Counted from the stretch's first letter, positions 37,198 through 45,814 are shown. The stretch: 60,851 nt of DNA from Bacillota bacterium (GCA_023433615.1 JAEZCJ010000147.1:1-60851), one strand, 5' to 3'. Numbers and translations: made by a program. Notes: generated by a model from the sequence alone, not told the origin.

Positions 37198-38340
37198 CTA
37201 GCGGTACAGATGATAGTGCTGCTTCATGTCCGCAAATTGCTTGCTTTCCTCTGCGAACCGTTCAAGCAGCTGCTTGGCTTGCATATTGTCCGTACGATAG
37301 ACGCTGTCTCCGCCCAGTAGATCGATGAATGGACGCGAGCCTTCCTTGACCGGCGGAAGGAACGAAAATGACTCGTACAAATCTCTAATCGTGTACAATA
37401 GCGTGACGCCAACCTCTAGCGGTTTGATCGCTTGAAGGTCCGTTATATATAGTTGTACCCCGCCGCATAGCTCCCCGTTATGCTTGGACGATGTCGGTTT
37501 GAAATGAACGGGACGAAACCGTACGCCCGGTATGGCTTTGGCGTTCATCGCATCCGCCAATTGCTGCGCTTGAATGTAAGGAGCGCCGATCATTTCGAAC
37601 GGGAACGTCGTACCGCGTCCTTCCGAGCAGTTGGTGCCTTCGAATAGGCATGTGCCTGCGTATAATAACGCTGTTTCGTATCGCGGCATGCCAAGGGAAG
37701 GATGCACCCAGGTTAATCCCGTCTCCGGGAAGGACATGCGCCGTTCCCAGCCTTCCAATCGAACGACGTGCAGGGACGCATGCCAGCCCATTTGATCATT
37801 GGCCATCGTCGCTACTTCGCCTGCCGTTAGCCCGTATCGCACGGCCAGCTCGTAATTTCCGACGAATGATTTGAAGTTCGGCTTCAACATATTCCCTTCC
37901 ACGTCCACCCCGTTCAGCGGATTGACGCGATCGAGAACAACAAATTCGACTCCTGCCTTCGCGCAATCTTCCAGCGCGTACAGCATCGTATAGATGAAGG
38001 TGTAATACCGTACGCCCACATCTTGAATATCGTACACGACGATATCGACCTCATCCAGCATATCCTGCGTTAAACGTTTGGAATCCTTACGGTACAAGCT
38101 ATAGACCGGAACATCCGTAATCGGATCCCTGTACGTGTCCACGAATGCTCCTGCATCCTGATCTCCGCGAACGCCGTGCTCAGGCGAGAACATCGCGGTC
38201 AGATGGAAGTTCTCATGCAGGACGGCAATCGTGGACTTGAAATCTTTCGTAAGTCCTGTAGGCGCCGTAATGAGTCCAACGCGCTTGCCTTCGAATAAAT
38301 GACGATACTTCGTGATCGAATCGATCCCGTTCAATACCAT
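37198..38340 (-). CDS. namZ: Exo-beta-N-acetylmuramidase NamZ (DUF1343, GH171), cytoplasmic form
   Basis: About 380 residues matching the DUF1343/YbbC family through GKRVGLITAPTGLTKD, FSPEHGVRGDQDAG (likely active-site Glu E54), VDIVVYDIQDVGVRYYT and VLDRVNPLNG. NamZ of B. subtilis cuts terminal MurNAc from MurNAc-GlcNAc and founded GH171. The protein has no signal peptide, unlike the exported B. subtilis enzyme, so the disaccharide must be imported first. GGAGG lies 9 nt before the ATG. Together with NagZ it would convert either kind of disaccharide into free MurNAc and GlcNAc. Confidence 0.92.
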   Translation of the reverse strand: MVLNGIDSITKYRHLFEGKRVGLITAPTGLTKDFKSTIAVLHENFHLTAMFSPEHGVRGDQDAGAFVDTYRDPITDVPVYSLYRKDSKRLTQDMLDEVDIVVYDIQDVGVRYYTFIYTMLYALEDCAKAGVEFVVLDRVNPLNGVDVEGNMLKPNFKSFVGNYELAVRYGLTAGEVATMANDQMGWHASLHVVRLEGWERRMSFPETGLTWVHPSLGMPRYETALLYAGTCLFEGTNCSEGRGTTFPFEMIGAPYIQAQQLADAMNAKAIPGVRFRPVHFKPTSSKHNGELCGGVQLYITDLQAIKPLEVGVTLLYTIRDLYESFSFLPPVKEGSRPFIDLLGGDSVYRTDNMQAKQLLERFAEESKQFADMKQHYHLYR

Positions 38341-38359
38341 TGGAAGCTACCTCCGATTG

Positions 38360-39067
38360 TTACCACAGACTGGATTGCCTAACCTTCATCGTCTCGGCAG
38401 GCACCATGAAGGCTTCTGCATAGGTTTTTCTTGCTTCGCAGCCGCGAACGACGGCCAATGCTTTATAGTAATCCATGTATCGATAAGACTTGCTGTTCGT
38501 CACGAACCAATGCTTGCTTAACGCATCGATCCATAGATCGAATGCCGCCTGGTCAAAATCCACATAGACGTACGGAACGTAGTCGACGGCATCTTCCCAG
38601 TTCTCGGAATAGTACAGTCTAGCGGCGAAGTGAGCGGGAAGCTCGCGCTCAAAGGATGACAAGCCGGCGAAGAAACGAGCATCGTTCACGATATGATGCG
38701 TCAGCGCATGATCCTTGTGCATGCTGTTCTTCCAGTGCGTAATGATGATGTTCGGCTTCACGCGGCGAATAACGTCGCATACCTGGAGCCGAACTTGTTC
38801 GGTGTCAGGCAGCTCTCCGTCGCAATAATCGAATACGATCGCTTCGCCGCCTAGCATATGCGCAAACACTTCCGCTTCTTTCACCTTCTGCTGACGGTAT
38901 GCCTCCATATCCTGTCCGGCCGGCACGCCTCTCTCGCCTGCCGTTAGTGCCAGCGTCACGATACGATCCCCTTGTAAGCTATGACTGGCCAGTACGCCGC
39001 CCGATGCCAACTCCACGTCGCCGACATGCGCCCCGATTGCTAATACGGTCAATTGCTCGCTCATCAT
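38360..39067 (-). CDS. PIG-L/LmbE-type deacetylase homologue with altered motif
   Basis: About 235 residues of the PIG-L fold (zinc-dependent N-acetyl-sugar deacetylases such as BshB and MshB). The usual AHPDDxE motif reads AHVGDVE (H14, D17, E19): the zinc ligands H and second D remain, but the first Asp, the general base in MshB, is Gly. A second metal region HKDHALTHHIVNDA is intact. It may deacetylate an amino sugar by a changed mechanism or have another role. The start overlaps the GNAT stop by ATGA (4 nt), so the two are coupled, with GGAGG 8 nt upstream. Placement in the operon points to a GlcNAc, MurNAc or muropeptide substrate. Confidence 0.83.
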   Translation of the reverse strand: MMSEQLTVLAIGAHVGDVELASGGVLASHSLQGDRIVTLALTAGERGVPAGQDMEAYRQQKVKEAEVFAHMLGGEAIVFDYCDGELPDTEQVRLQVCDVIRRVKPNIIITHWKNSMHKDHALTHHIVNDARFFAGLSSFERELPAHFAARLYYSENWEDAVDYVPYVYVDFDQAAFDLWIDALSKHWFVTNSKSYRYMDYYKALAVVRGCEARKTYAEAFMVPAETMKVRQSSLW

Positions 39068-40032
39068 GAAAGCTCCCTCCGCAGTATCGAAAATTGCTTC
39101 TCAATCGAAAATCCTGCCTTCTGATAAATTCGAAGCGCCGGATTATTGCTCCCGGTGAACAAAGAGATATAGCGGCAGCCCGCAAGTTGAAAAGCCTCCA
39201 CCATCCGGAAAAACAACACGCTTCCAAGACCATGACCCTCATGCTCCGGGTGAACGCCGATCCCGCAAAAGAATGCCCGGCCGTTGGGCTCGGAAATAAT
39301 AGGTCCCGCAAAGCCGACAACCTCTTGATCGCGCACAGCCGCGACAAGCGGCGCGCCGCCTTTCACATAAGCTGCGACATCCTTCTCCCACTGCGGATTA
39401 TTCAGGGCAGCAAGCGTCGATTCAAGGCCGGTATGCCAGGCAGCATAAGGCCTAACCTCATAGCCCTTACGATTCGCTTGCGTCTCTTTGCTCATGATAT
39501 CCTCCGGAATGACGAAGCTTCCGAGCTTCAAGTACATGCCGCACTGCGTCGCTCGATCTGCGTAACCTCTAGCGATCAAGGCTTCGTACAGCGGCTGATC
39601 CTTGCTGATGCCCGGCGCATTGTTGTGCTCATGCTGCGGGGCGCTCGGAATGCGCCACTTCAGCTTAACGGGGTTGAAAAACAATACTTCCGCTTGTTTC
39701 TTTCCCAGTTCCTTGAATCGATTTTCTATCGCTGCAAGGCAAGCGTCATACAGCTCAGGTGAAGCGGCCTCGGCGTCCGCAATAACGCATGTAATATATC
39801 CTGCTACATCGCCGAGCGGGAGATCAAGGCCGCTGCAGCCGGATGCAAATCCGACTATCGCTCGTTCATCGCAGCATACCCACATACATTTCGCATCGAA
39901 GTAGGCATGATTCATGAAGGTGTCTTGAAACTCTTGCTCTGTCAATGCTTTGTAGTCGTATTTGGTAGCCTCTCGATTCCACAGCGCTGCGACTGCAGGC
40001 AGATCTTCCATTATAAAGGGTCTGATACGCAT
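39064..40032 (-). CDS. Two-domain GNAT acetyltransferase
   Basis: About 322 residues. The C-terminal GNAT domain has the acetyl-CoA motif in GVHPEHEGHGLGSVLFFRM and an ALRIYQKAGF end; the N-terminal half looks like a degenerate second GNAT copy. Translationally coupled (ATGA) to the deacetylase-like gene downstream and 15 nt after anmK. The pairing of a possible N-deacetylase with a possible N-acetyltransferase inside an amino-sugar operon suggests they act on the same amino group, but neither substrate is known. GGAGG is 8 nt before the ATG. Confidence 0.84.
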   Translation of the reverse strand: MRIRPFIMEDLPAVAALWNREATKYDYKALTEQEFQDTFMNHAYFDAKCMWVCCDERAIVGFASGCSGLDLPLGDVAGYITCVIADAEAASPELYDACLAAIENRFKELGKKQAEVLFFNPVKLKWRIPSAPQHEHNNAPGISKDQPLYEALIARGYADRATQCGMYLKLGSFVIPEDIMSKETQANRKGYEVRPYAAWHTGLESTLAALNNPQWEKDVAAYVKGGAPLVAAVRDQEVVGFAGPIISEPNGRAFFCGIGVHPEHEGHGLGSVLFFRMVEAFQLAGCRYISLFTGSNNPALRIYQKAGFSIEKQFSILRRELS

Positions 40033-40047
40033 CGATCCAGCCTCCTG

Positions 40048-41256
40048 TTAACGTCCGTGATAAGGCCAGGAAATTTTGCCCATTACGACGGGCCGAGAAG
40101 CCCCGGTGACGAGCGGAACATTGTTAGGCAAGCGCTGTATCGCGTAGTAGGCTAAGAGCGCAAAGGCAATCGCTTCCTTCGCATCGCTATTGCCCCCGAT
40201 ATCCTCTTGCGTCAGCACCTGTACCTGATAGGGTTCGAATAATTGCCGTAAATGGCGCATGAGCGTTCTGTTGTAGCTGCCGCCGCCGCCAACAACCAAT
40301 TGCTGTGCTTGATGCAGCGACGCGATATACCGTTCGTAGCTGTCCACGATACTCCATGCGGTTAAGTACGTAGCCGTTGCGATGACATCCTCGCTCTTCC
40401 AGCCATTCGCGATCGCCATGTCCATGACTCGTGCGACGTAGGCCTCACCGAATCGTTCCCTGCCCGTCGATTTGGGCAACGGCATCGCATAATAGTCATC
40501 CTGCTGCATCCATTGCAACAGCTCATCGATCACTTGACCGCTTGCACCGATTGCGCCGCCGACATCCATCGTCATTGGAGCGTAGAGCTGCGACACGAGC
40601 CCATCGATAATCATGTTTCCAGGCCCCGTGTCGAATGCAAACACCTGATCCGAAGAAGCATTCGCCGGAAGCACGGTCACATTGCCTATCCCGCCGATAT
40701 TTTGCATCAGAAGGGTTCTCTCGGGATCGGCAAACATTAAATATTCCGTGAACGGCACTAACGGCGCTCCTTGACCGCCCACTGCCATATCGGCTACCCG
40801 AAAATCCGACACGCAAGGGATTCCCGTACGATTCGCAATCACTGAGCCGTCGCCGATCTGTACGGTACAATGCAAGTTAAAGCCGTCCATCACTTTCGCT
40901 TCCGGCGCATGGTAGATCGTCTGACCATGCGAACCGACCGCAACGATTCGAGACGGCTCAAGTCCGCTTTTCCCTATAACGGATAATGTGGCTTGGGCGT
41001 ATAATTCGCCCAGCCACATATTCATTGCGCCGACTTTATCGATCGTGGCATTGGCCGGATCAAAAAGCTCGAATAATCGTTTTCGAACGTGCATCGGAAA
41101 AGGCGTATTCTCAAATGCGAGCAGCGTAACTTCCGCTTTATTCGCTTGATCCCTTGATGGAGATAGCCGAATGACTGCCGCATCAATGCCGTCTACGGAC
41201 GTTCCGGACATCAGACCGACCAAGTATGCCGGCTCGACAATAGCTTGTTTGTCCAT
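40048..41256 (-). CDS. anmK: Anhydro-N-acetylmuramic acid kinase AnmK
   Basis: About 402 residues. Diagnostic segments are GLMSGTSVDGIDA (14-26), QNIGGIGNVTVLP, FDTGPGNMIIDGL and VVGGGGSYNRTLM, all standard in AnmK. The enzyme hydrates the 1,6-anhydro bond of anhydro-MurNAc while transferring phosphate from ATP, giving MurNAc-6-phosphate for MurQ. Anhydro-MurNAc arises from lytic transglycosylases, so its presence means this organism salvages that product too. Its start overlaps the permease stop by one base (TAATG). Confidence 0.95.
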   Translation of the reverse strand: MDKQAIVEPAYLVGLMSGTSVDGIDAAVIRLSPSRDQANKAEVTLLAFENTPFPMHVRKRLFELFDPANATIDKVGAMNMWLGELYAQATLSVIGKSGLEPSRIVAVGSHGQTIYHAPEAKVMDGFNLHCTVQIGDGSVIANRTGIPCVSDFRVADMAVGGQGAPLVPFTEYLMFADPERTLLMQNIGGIGNVTVLPANASSDQVFAFDTGPGNMIIDGLVSQLYAPMTMDVGGAIGASGQVIDELLQWMQQDDYYAMPLPKSTGRERFGEAYVARVMDMAIANGWKSEDVIATATYLTAWSIVDSYERYIASLHQAQQLVVGGGGSYNRTLMRHLRQLFEPYQVQVLTQEDIGGNSDAKEAIAFALLAYYAIQRLPNNVPLVTGASRPVVMGKISWPYHGR

Positions 41257-42116
41257 TAGCCTTTCACCGCCCCGACGGTTACCCCTTCAAGGAAATATTT
41301 TTGCAGGCTGAAGAACAAGATAAACATTGGAACGGCCGAAATCGTTGCGCCCGCCATCATTGGCGCGAAATACGTCGTATTCGCAAAACGGAAGTTTTTC
41401 AAGCCGACCTGAATCGTCTGCATATCCATCGTATTCGTGACCAGGAACGGCCAGAAGAAGTCGTTCCATGCGGCCATGAACGTAAGGATCGCAAGCACGG
41501 CCATGACTGTTTTCGATAGCGGCATAATGATATGCCAGAAGATCTTAGGCTGCGAACAGCCTTCGATTTTGGCGGCCTCGATCACTTCGCGCGGAATGGA
41601 AGACATGAATTGCTTCACCAAGAAGATGTTATACACCGTGACGATGCTCGGCATAATCAATGCGGTATACGTGTTTTGCAGTTCAAAAACATTCACGATC
41701 AAAATGTATAGCGGAACTTGCGTCACTTGACCCGGAATCATCATGGATCCCAGCAAAATAGCGAACAAAACATTTTTCCCTTTAAAATTCATCTTCGCAA
41801 AGGCATAACCGGCGAGCGTTGCGAAAAGCACGTTGGATATCGTAATGCACGCCGCAACGATCATTGAGTTCAATAACCAATCCCATGAATGCTTGCTGAA
41901 CTCAAAGAAAAATTTATAGGATTCCAATGATATCTTCGAAGGAAAAATCGAATAGCTCATGGCGCCTGCTTCTACGGGATCGCCGAACGAAGAAATGACC
42001 ATAAAATAGATCGGAAAAATGGTAGCCGCTGCAAATAGGACTAGGAACGTAATGATGAGACCATTACGGACGAATAGATACCCTTTGCTCTTCATTGCGC
42101 TGTTGTATAAACCCAT
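41256..42116 (-). CDS. Sugar ABC permease (MalG type) of the salvage operon
   Basis: About 286 residues with six predicted membrane segments and an EAA loop (SIPREVIEAAKIEGCSQPKIFWHIIMPLSK). It is the second permease of a CUT1 carbohydrate importer in the cytoplasmic membrane. AAAGGGG lies 10 nt before the ATG. It sits 18 nt after its partner permease and overlaps anmK by one base, so transport and phosphorylation are expressed together. Confidence 0.93.
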   Translation of the reverse strand: MGLYNSAMKSKGYLFVRNGLIITFLVLFAAATIFPIYFMVISSFGDPVEAGAMSYSIFPSKISLESYKFFFEFSKHSWDWLLNSMIVAACITISNVLFATLAGYAFAKMNFKGKNVLFAILLGSMMIPGQVTQVPLYILIVNVFELQNTYTALIMPSIVTVYNIFLVKQFMSSIPREVIEAAKIEGCSQPKIFWHIIMPLSKTVMAVLAILTFMAAWNDFFWPFLVTNTMDMQTIQVGLKNFRFANTTYFAPMMAGATISAVPMFILFFSLQKYFLEGVTVGAVKG

Positions 42117-42134
42117 AGTATCTCGTCCCCTTTC

Positions 42135-43040
42135 CTAGTACTCGACAGCATTACCTAGAAACTTGAATTGAATGAAGGAGACGAATGCGATAATCGCTGC
42201 CAGAAGCAAGGATTGGGCAGCAGCCTCTCCAAACTCGAAATAGGTGAATGCATTGTTAAAGATCAATAAGCCTACCATCGTCGTTGCATGGTCAGGACCG
42301 CCGCCTGTCATCAGATAAGCATTCTGGAATACTTGGAAAGAGCCGATGACGCCTGTAACGAGCAAGAATAGCGTTGTTGGCTTCAGGAAAGGAATGACGA
42401 TGTACCACAGCTTCTGCAAGAACGTCGCGCCGTCGATTTCGGCTGCTTCGTAATAGCTGTTATCGATACCGAGCAAAGCTGCCAGATAAATAATAATCGC
42501 CGTACCGTGACTGGATAACCACGACATCAATACGAGCGAGAACATGGCAGTCGCGCTGGAACCAAGCCAGTTCTGATTGGAGATTCCGAAAAAACCAACC
42601 ACTTGATTCGCAATGCCGGATTTCAACGGATCGAAAATCCACAGCCATACAACGGCAAGCGCTACGCCTGAGGCTACGGCCGGCAAATAATAGATGGCTT
42701 TAAACACGGTTTGCGTTTTTTTTCGGAAAGGAATAATCAGGATCGCAACCAAGAAGGAAAGGAAAATGTTAAACGGAACCGTTAATAACGTGTACACTAG
42801 CGTATTTTTCAGCGCTTTCCAGAAGAGCCCATCCGTGAACGTGTTCACGAAGTTTTCCAATCCGACGTACGTGGATCCTAGCGGACGATATTCTTGCAAG
42901 CTGATGATAAAAGCATTGATGACCGGATACGCGGTGAATAAGGAAAAAGCGATAAGCGCTACCGCAATAAACGCGTATCCCCAACCTGAGTCGCTTTCGA
43001 GTTTCAATTTTTTCGTGTTTTTGGCCACGGCTTGATTCAT
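42135..43040 (-). CDS. Sugar ABC permease (MalF type) of the salvage operon
   Basis: About 301 residues, six membrane segments and the EAA loop (DNSYYEAAEIDGATFLQKLWYIVIPFL). I prefer the ATG at 43040 (AGAGAGG about 11 nt upstream); a GTG at 43052 overlaps that site. It forms the channel with the next permease. There is no ATPase gene in the cluster, so a shared MsmX-type ATPase from elsewhere is expected to power it. Confidence 0.92.
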   Translation of the reverse strand: MNQAVAKNTKKLKLESDSGWGYAFIAVALIAFSLFTAYPVINAFIISLQEYRPLGSTYVGLENFVNTFTDGLFWKALKNTLVYTLLTVPFNIFLSFLVAILIIPFRKKTQTVFKAIYYLPAVASGVALAVVWLWIFDPLKSGIANQVVGFFGISNQNWLGSSATAMFSLVLMSWLSSHGTAIIIYLAALLGIDNSYYEAAEIDGATFLQKLWYIVIPFLKPTTLFLLVTGVIGSFQVFQNAYLMTGGGPDHATTMVGLLIFNNAFTYFEFGEAAAQSLLLAAIIAFVSFIQFKFLGNAVEY

Positions 43041-43094
43041 TGGGGCTCGCACCTCTCTTCCTTAAAGCATTACATGTTCTAGGCTTGTTTATAA

Positions 43095-43129
43095 GGAAAG
43101 CTGTACGTTATCGCCACGTACAGCTTTCC
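43095..43129 (-). terminator. Intercistronic hairpin after the binding-protein gene
   Basis: A perfect 14-bp stem with a 7-nt loop lies 20 nt beyond the solute-binding protein stop and before the permease genes. The U-run is weak. It is placed to stop part of transcription or to protect the upstream mRNA, giving more binding protein than permease, as is usual for such importers. Confidence 0.7.
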
Positions 43130-43148
43130 CATGCCCGTCTAGGTTAAA

Positions 43149-44600
43149 CTAGTCAACGACAATGCCGTCTTGGCCGAAGGATTTAATTGCGGCTGCCTTA
43201 ACTGCATCGTACATTTCTTGCGGCGAAATCTCGTTCGCGAGCAGGGCTTGCAATTTCGGAACGATGACTTCCGTTTCGATCTTGAGTGCTTCTGCAGCCA
43301 GATCGGTCGGGATATCCGTACGAGCCGGTACCGCTTTAGACATCATGACTTGGTCTGCTTTGACGTTCTCTTCATTGCGAGGGTACACTTCAAGCACTTC
43401 CGCTTCACGCGCCGATTTCGTGATCGGCGTTAAGAACAGTTCATTGCTGTAGTTCGCCGCAATGGATCCGGAAGACAAGAAGTTAATCGCTAAACCGATA
43501 TTTTTAATATGCTCTTCCGAAGGCGCTTTTTTGCCGCGCAGCGCGATGTAGCCGTCGACAACTGCCGTAGGAATGTAATCGGCACCGTTAAAGGTCGGAA
43601 CCGGAAGCGCAATATACTCGGCTTCGATGGAACCCGCTACCGCGGAACCGTCATTGGCTTTGATTTTCTCATTGTTGAGACGAGCGGAGTTCTCGAAGCT
43701 CGCTAGCCCTTTGCCCGTGATCATGGTTTGACCGGTCAAGAACATGTTCCAACGCTTGCCTGCGTCGATCGAGCTCAGTTCTTTCGGCATCGAACCGTCA
43801 TCGATCATCTGACGGATACCTTCAAGCAAGCCTAGGAAGTTCTTGCTCGTGTAAGAGAACTTGAGGTTCGTATCGAAGTAGTCCGGCAATCCGGCCGATT
43901 TAGCCATAATCGACAGATAATCTTTCGATGTAACGCCCGCTGTCGCGAAGACAAAACCGTAACGCGTCGTTTCGCCTTTATCGTTTTTAACTACGCCTTT
44001 GCTGATTGCATCGCGGAATTGATCGTAGGTCCAACCGTTTTGTTGAACGTTCTTCCAGTCGATACCCGCCTCTTCGAGGAACTGTTTGTTGCCGCCGATC
44101 GAGTGAATGGCCAAGTAAGCCGGCAAACCGTATTGGGCATCGCCCAATTGGAAGTACTTCATGGCTACTTCGTCATAATCTGCCTTCACTTCGTCGGAGA
44201 GCACCGTGTTCAGATCAAGCAGAACGTCCAGCGCCGCATATTTGGAAACGCCCGTAGAACCGATCCAAGCGATATCCGGAGGAGAACCTGCATTCACCTG
44301 CGTATCCAGCTTTTGCGTCATATCTTCCCAGCTCGCCGGTTCGATCTTCAACGTCAGGTTAGGATACAATTGATTGAATTCCTTTTCCATATCGGCAAAC
44401 CGTGCCTGATAGTTGGCCGACACCGGAGGCAGGAGTGCAGTGATCGTATCTTTTTTCTCGGAGCCGCTATTGCCGTTGCTTGGGCTCTCGGAACCTGCGG
44501 CCGGCGGAGTGTTATTATTATTTCCACCGCATGCGGATAATACCGATACAATCATGATTACCGTCAAAATCAGTGTCAGTGCGCGCGATCCTTTTTTCAT
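43149..44600 (-). CDS. Solute-binding lipoprotein, likely for peptidoglycan sugars
   Basis: About 483 residues. The lipobox LSAC (C24) follows a typical lipoprotein signal, then an Asn/Pro/Ser/Gly-rich tether. The rest fits family-1 extracellular sugar-binding proteins (TITALLPPVSANYQARFADM, PPDIAWIGSTGVSKYA). It captures the ligand outside the membrane for the two permeases downstream. The surrounding murQ, anmK, nagZ and namZ genes suggest a MurNAc- or GlcNAc-containing mono- or disaccharide, though this is inference. AGGAGG lies 8 nt before the ATG. Confidence 0.92.
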   Translation of the reverse strand: MKKGSRALTLILTVIMIVSVLSACGGNNNNTPPAAGSESPSNGNSGSEKKDTITALLPPVSANYQARFADMEKEFNQLYPNLTLKIEPASWEDMTQKLDTQVNAGSPPDIAWIGSTGVSKYAALDVLLDLNTVLSDEVKADYDEVAMKYFQLGDAQYGLPAYLAIHSIGGNKQFLEEAGIDWKNVQQNGWTYDQFRDAISKGVVKNDKGETTRYGFVFATAGVTSKDYLSIMAKSAGLPDYFDTNLKFSYTSKNFLGLLEGIRQMIDDGSMPKELSSIDAGKRWNMFLTGQTMITGKGLASFENSARLNNEKIKANDGSAVAGSIEAEYIALPVPTFNGADYIPTAVVDGYIALRGKKAPSEEHIKNIGLAINFLSSGSIAANYSNELFLTPITKSAREAEVLEVYPRNEENVKADQVMMSKAVPARTDIPTDLAAEALKIETEVIVPKLQALLANEISPQEMYDAVKAAAIKSFGQDGIVVD

Positions 44601-44653
44601 CGTAGTAGCCTCCTCATATTGAATTGCAGCTAACCGGTTGTTTCTATATTCAC

Positions 44654-45559
44654 CTATGCCAATGACAAGATCGCTTGTTTCAAGCGTCCTCCATTCGCGT
44701 TAAGCGCCTGTTCGGCTTCCCTTGCTTCTAACCCCGTCTTGATCATCATGATTGCCAGCTTACAGTTCATCGATGCTTGCTCAAGCGCTTCGGCGGCCGT
44801 CGATGCGTCTACATCCGTCGTACTCATGATGATGCGTATCGAGCGATCGACTAACTTGATATTGCTTGCCTTCAGATCGACCATTAAGTTGTTATACGTT
44901 TTGCCCAGTTTGACCATCGTGCATGTCGTCAGCATATTGAGTACCAGCTTCTGAGCCGTTCCTGCCTTCAGTCGAGTCGAGCCGCTAATGACCTCCGGCC
45001 CTACGACAGGCGAAATGCATACATCTACGATCGGTTCGAATTTCGACCCTTTGTTGTTGCACACCCCGATCGTAGCTGCCCCAAGCTCCTTCGCTTTCGC
45101 GAGTGCCGCAATGACGTAATTGGCGCTCCCGCTAGCCGAAATCCCGATTACGACATCCTTGTTCGTAACCCCTATGCTATCGATCAACGCTCTCCCTTCG
45201 TCCTCGTCGTCTTCGCAGCCTTCAACCGCATTTCGTAAAGCAGTATCGCCGCCAGCGATGTGGCCTTGCACGAAGGAAGGATCCGTACCGAAGGTGGGCG
45301 GACATTCCGATGCATCCAGAACGCCCAATCTCCCTGATGTGCCGGCTCCCACATAGAACATTCTTCCGCCATTCGATAACCGATGATGCAGCAAATCTAC
45401 TGCCTCGGCAATCCGAGGAATTTCCTCGGCTATGGCTGCAGGGACTAGAGCATCTTGTTGGTTCATTAACACGGCCATTTGCTCCGTCGTGCATTCATCG
45501 ATCATGAATGTATCCGGATTCACGGCCTCAGTCGTTAGTCCCGCAAGGTAGTCATTCAT
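44654..45559 (-). CDS. murQ: N-acetylmuramic acid 6-phosphate etherase MurQ
   Basis: About 301 residues, the normal length. The SIS-fold motif MFYVGAGTSGRLGVLDASECPPTFG (catalytic Glu at E85) and NAVEGCEDDEDEG are diagnostic. MurQ splits the lactyl ether of MurNAc-6-phosphate into GlcNAc-6-phosphate and D-lactate, the committed step of MurNAc catabolism. I place the start at 45559, where GGAGG has 6-nt spacing; the ATG at 45565 touches it. It is the first gene of the ten-gene operon that ends with murK, and its leader carries a dense set of regulatory signals. Confidence 0.96.
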   Translation of the reverse strand: MNDYLAGLTTEAVNPDTFMIDECTTEQMAVLMNQQDALVPAAIAEEIPRIAEAVDLLHHRLSNGGRMFYVGAGTSGRLGVLDASECPPTFGTDPSFVQGHIAGGDTALRNAVEGCEDDEDEGRALIDSIGVTNKDVVIGISASGSANYVIAALAKAKELGAATIGVCNNKGSKFEPIVDVCISPVVGPEVISGSTRLKAGTAQKLVLNMLTTCTMVKLGKTYNNLMVDLKASNIKLVDRSIRIIMSTTDVDASTAAEALEQASMNCKLAIMMIKTGLEAREAEQALNANGGRLKQAILSLA

Positions 45560-45580
45560 AGCCATCCTCCTTCATCTTGG

Positions 45581-45595
45581 TGTATGTAACATACA
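45581..45595. promoter_or_regulatory. 15-nt perfect palindrome near murQ ribosome site
   Basis: TGTATGT-A-ACATACA lies about 36 nt downstream of the predicted start of transcription and just before the murQ ribosome site. Half-sites recur at 45604-45612 and over the -10 of the distal promoter. It is placed to act as a roadblock operator. Confidence 0.5.
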
Positions 45596-45637
45596 TCTCA
45601 CAATGTATGTTAGGCAATATAACAAATCCATGACTTC

Positions 45638-45666
45638 ATAATACTGCGACATTGATTATCCGTCAA
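45638..45666 (-). promoter_or_regulatory. Proximal murQ promoter
   Basis: On the minus strand TTGACG (45666-45661) and TATTAT (45643-45638) are separated by exactly 17 nt, close to the SigA consensus. The predicted transcript starts near 45631, about 72 nt before the ATG. Confidence 0.65.
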
Positions 45667-45674
45667 TAGTTTTC

Positions 45675-45720
45675 GAAATTTAATTTCATTACGAAATTTA
45701 ATTCTGATTTAAAATTTCAG
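45675..45720. promoter_or_regulatory. GAAATTTAATTTC-like operator array (putative MurR/RpiR boxes)
   Basis: A perfect odd palindrome at 45675-45687 and two imperfect copies (centres near 45699 and 45712) lie just upstream of the proximal -35. RpiR-family repressors commonly bind GAAA-N-TTTC-type inverted repeats. The related core in front of murR supports an autoregulated regulator. Confidence 0.5.
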
Positions 45721-45732
45721 ATCCCTATGTAT

Positions 45733-45762
45733 GTTATATCACAATTAATAAACCGCTTTCAA
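45733..45762 (-). promoter_or_regulatory. Distal murQ promoter candidate
   Basis: TTGAAA (45762-45757) and TATAAC (45738-45733) have 18-nt spacing. A TGTATGTTA box covers the -10, and the cre-like site is centred about 60 nt upstream of the expected start. Confidence 0.45.
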
Positions 45763-45779
45763 GATGCAATTTTTTGTGT

Positions 45780-45793
45780 CTAAAACGTTTACA
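45780..45793 (-). promoter_or_regulatory. cre-like site upstream of murQ
   Basis: TGTAAACGTTTTAG on the minus strand keeps the cre core TGTAAACGTT but departs from the consensus in its last positions. Position about -60 of the distal promoter or -155 of the proximal one. CcpA binding is plausible but weaker than at the GH5 cre. Confidence 0.5.
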
Positions 45794-45814
45794 CCTCTCT
45801 ATGTCGCCGTATAC

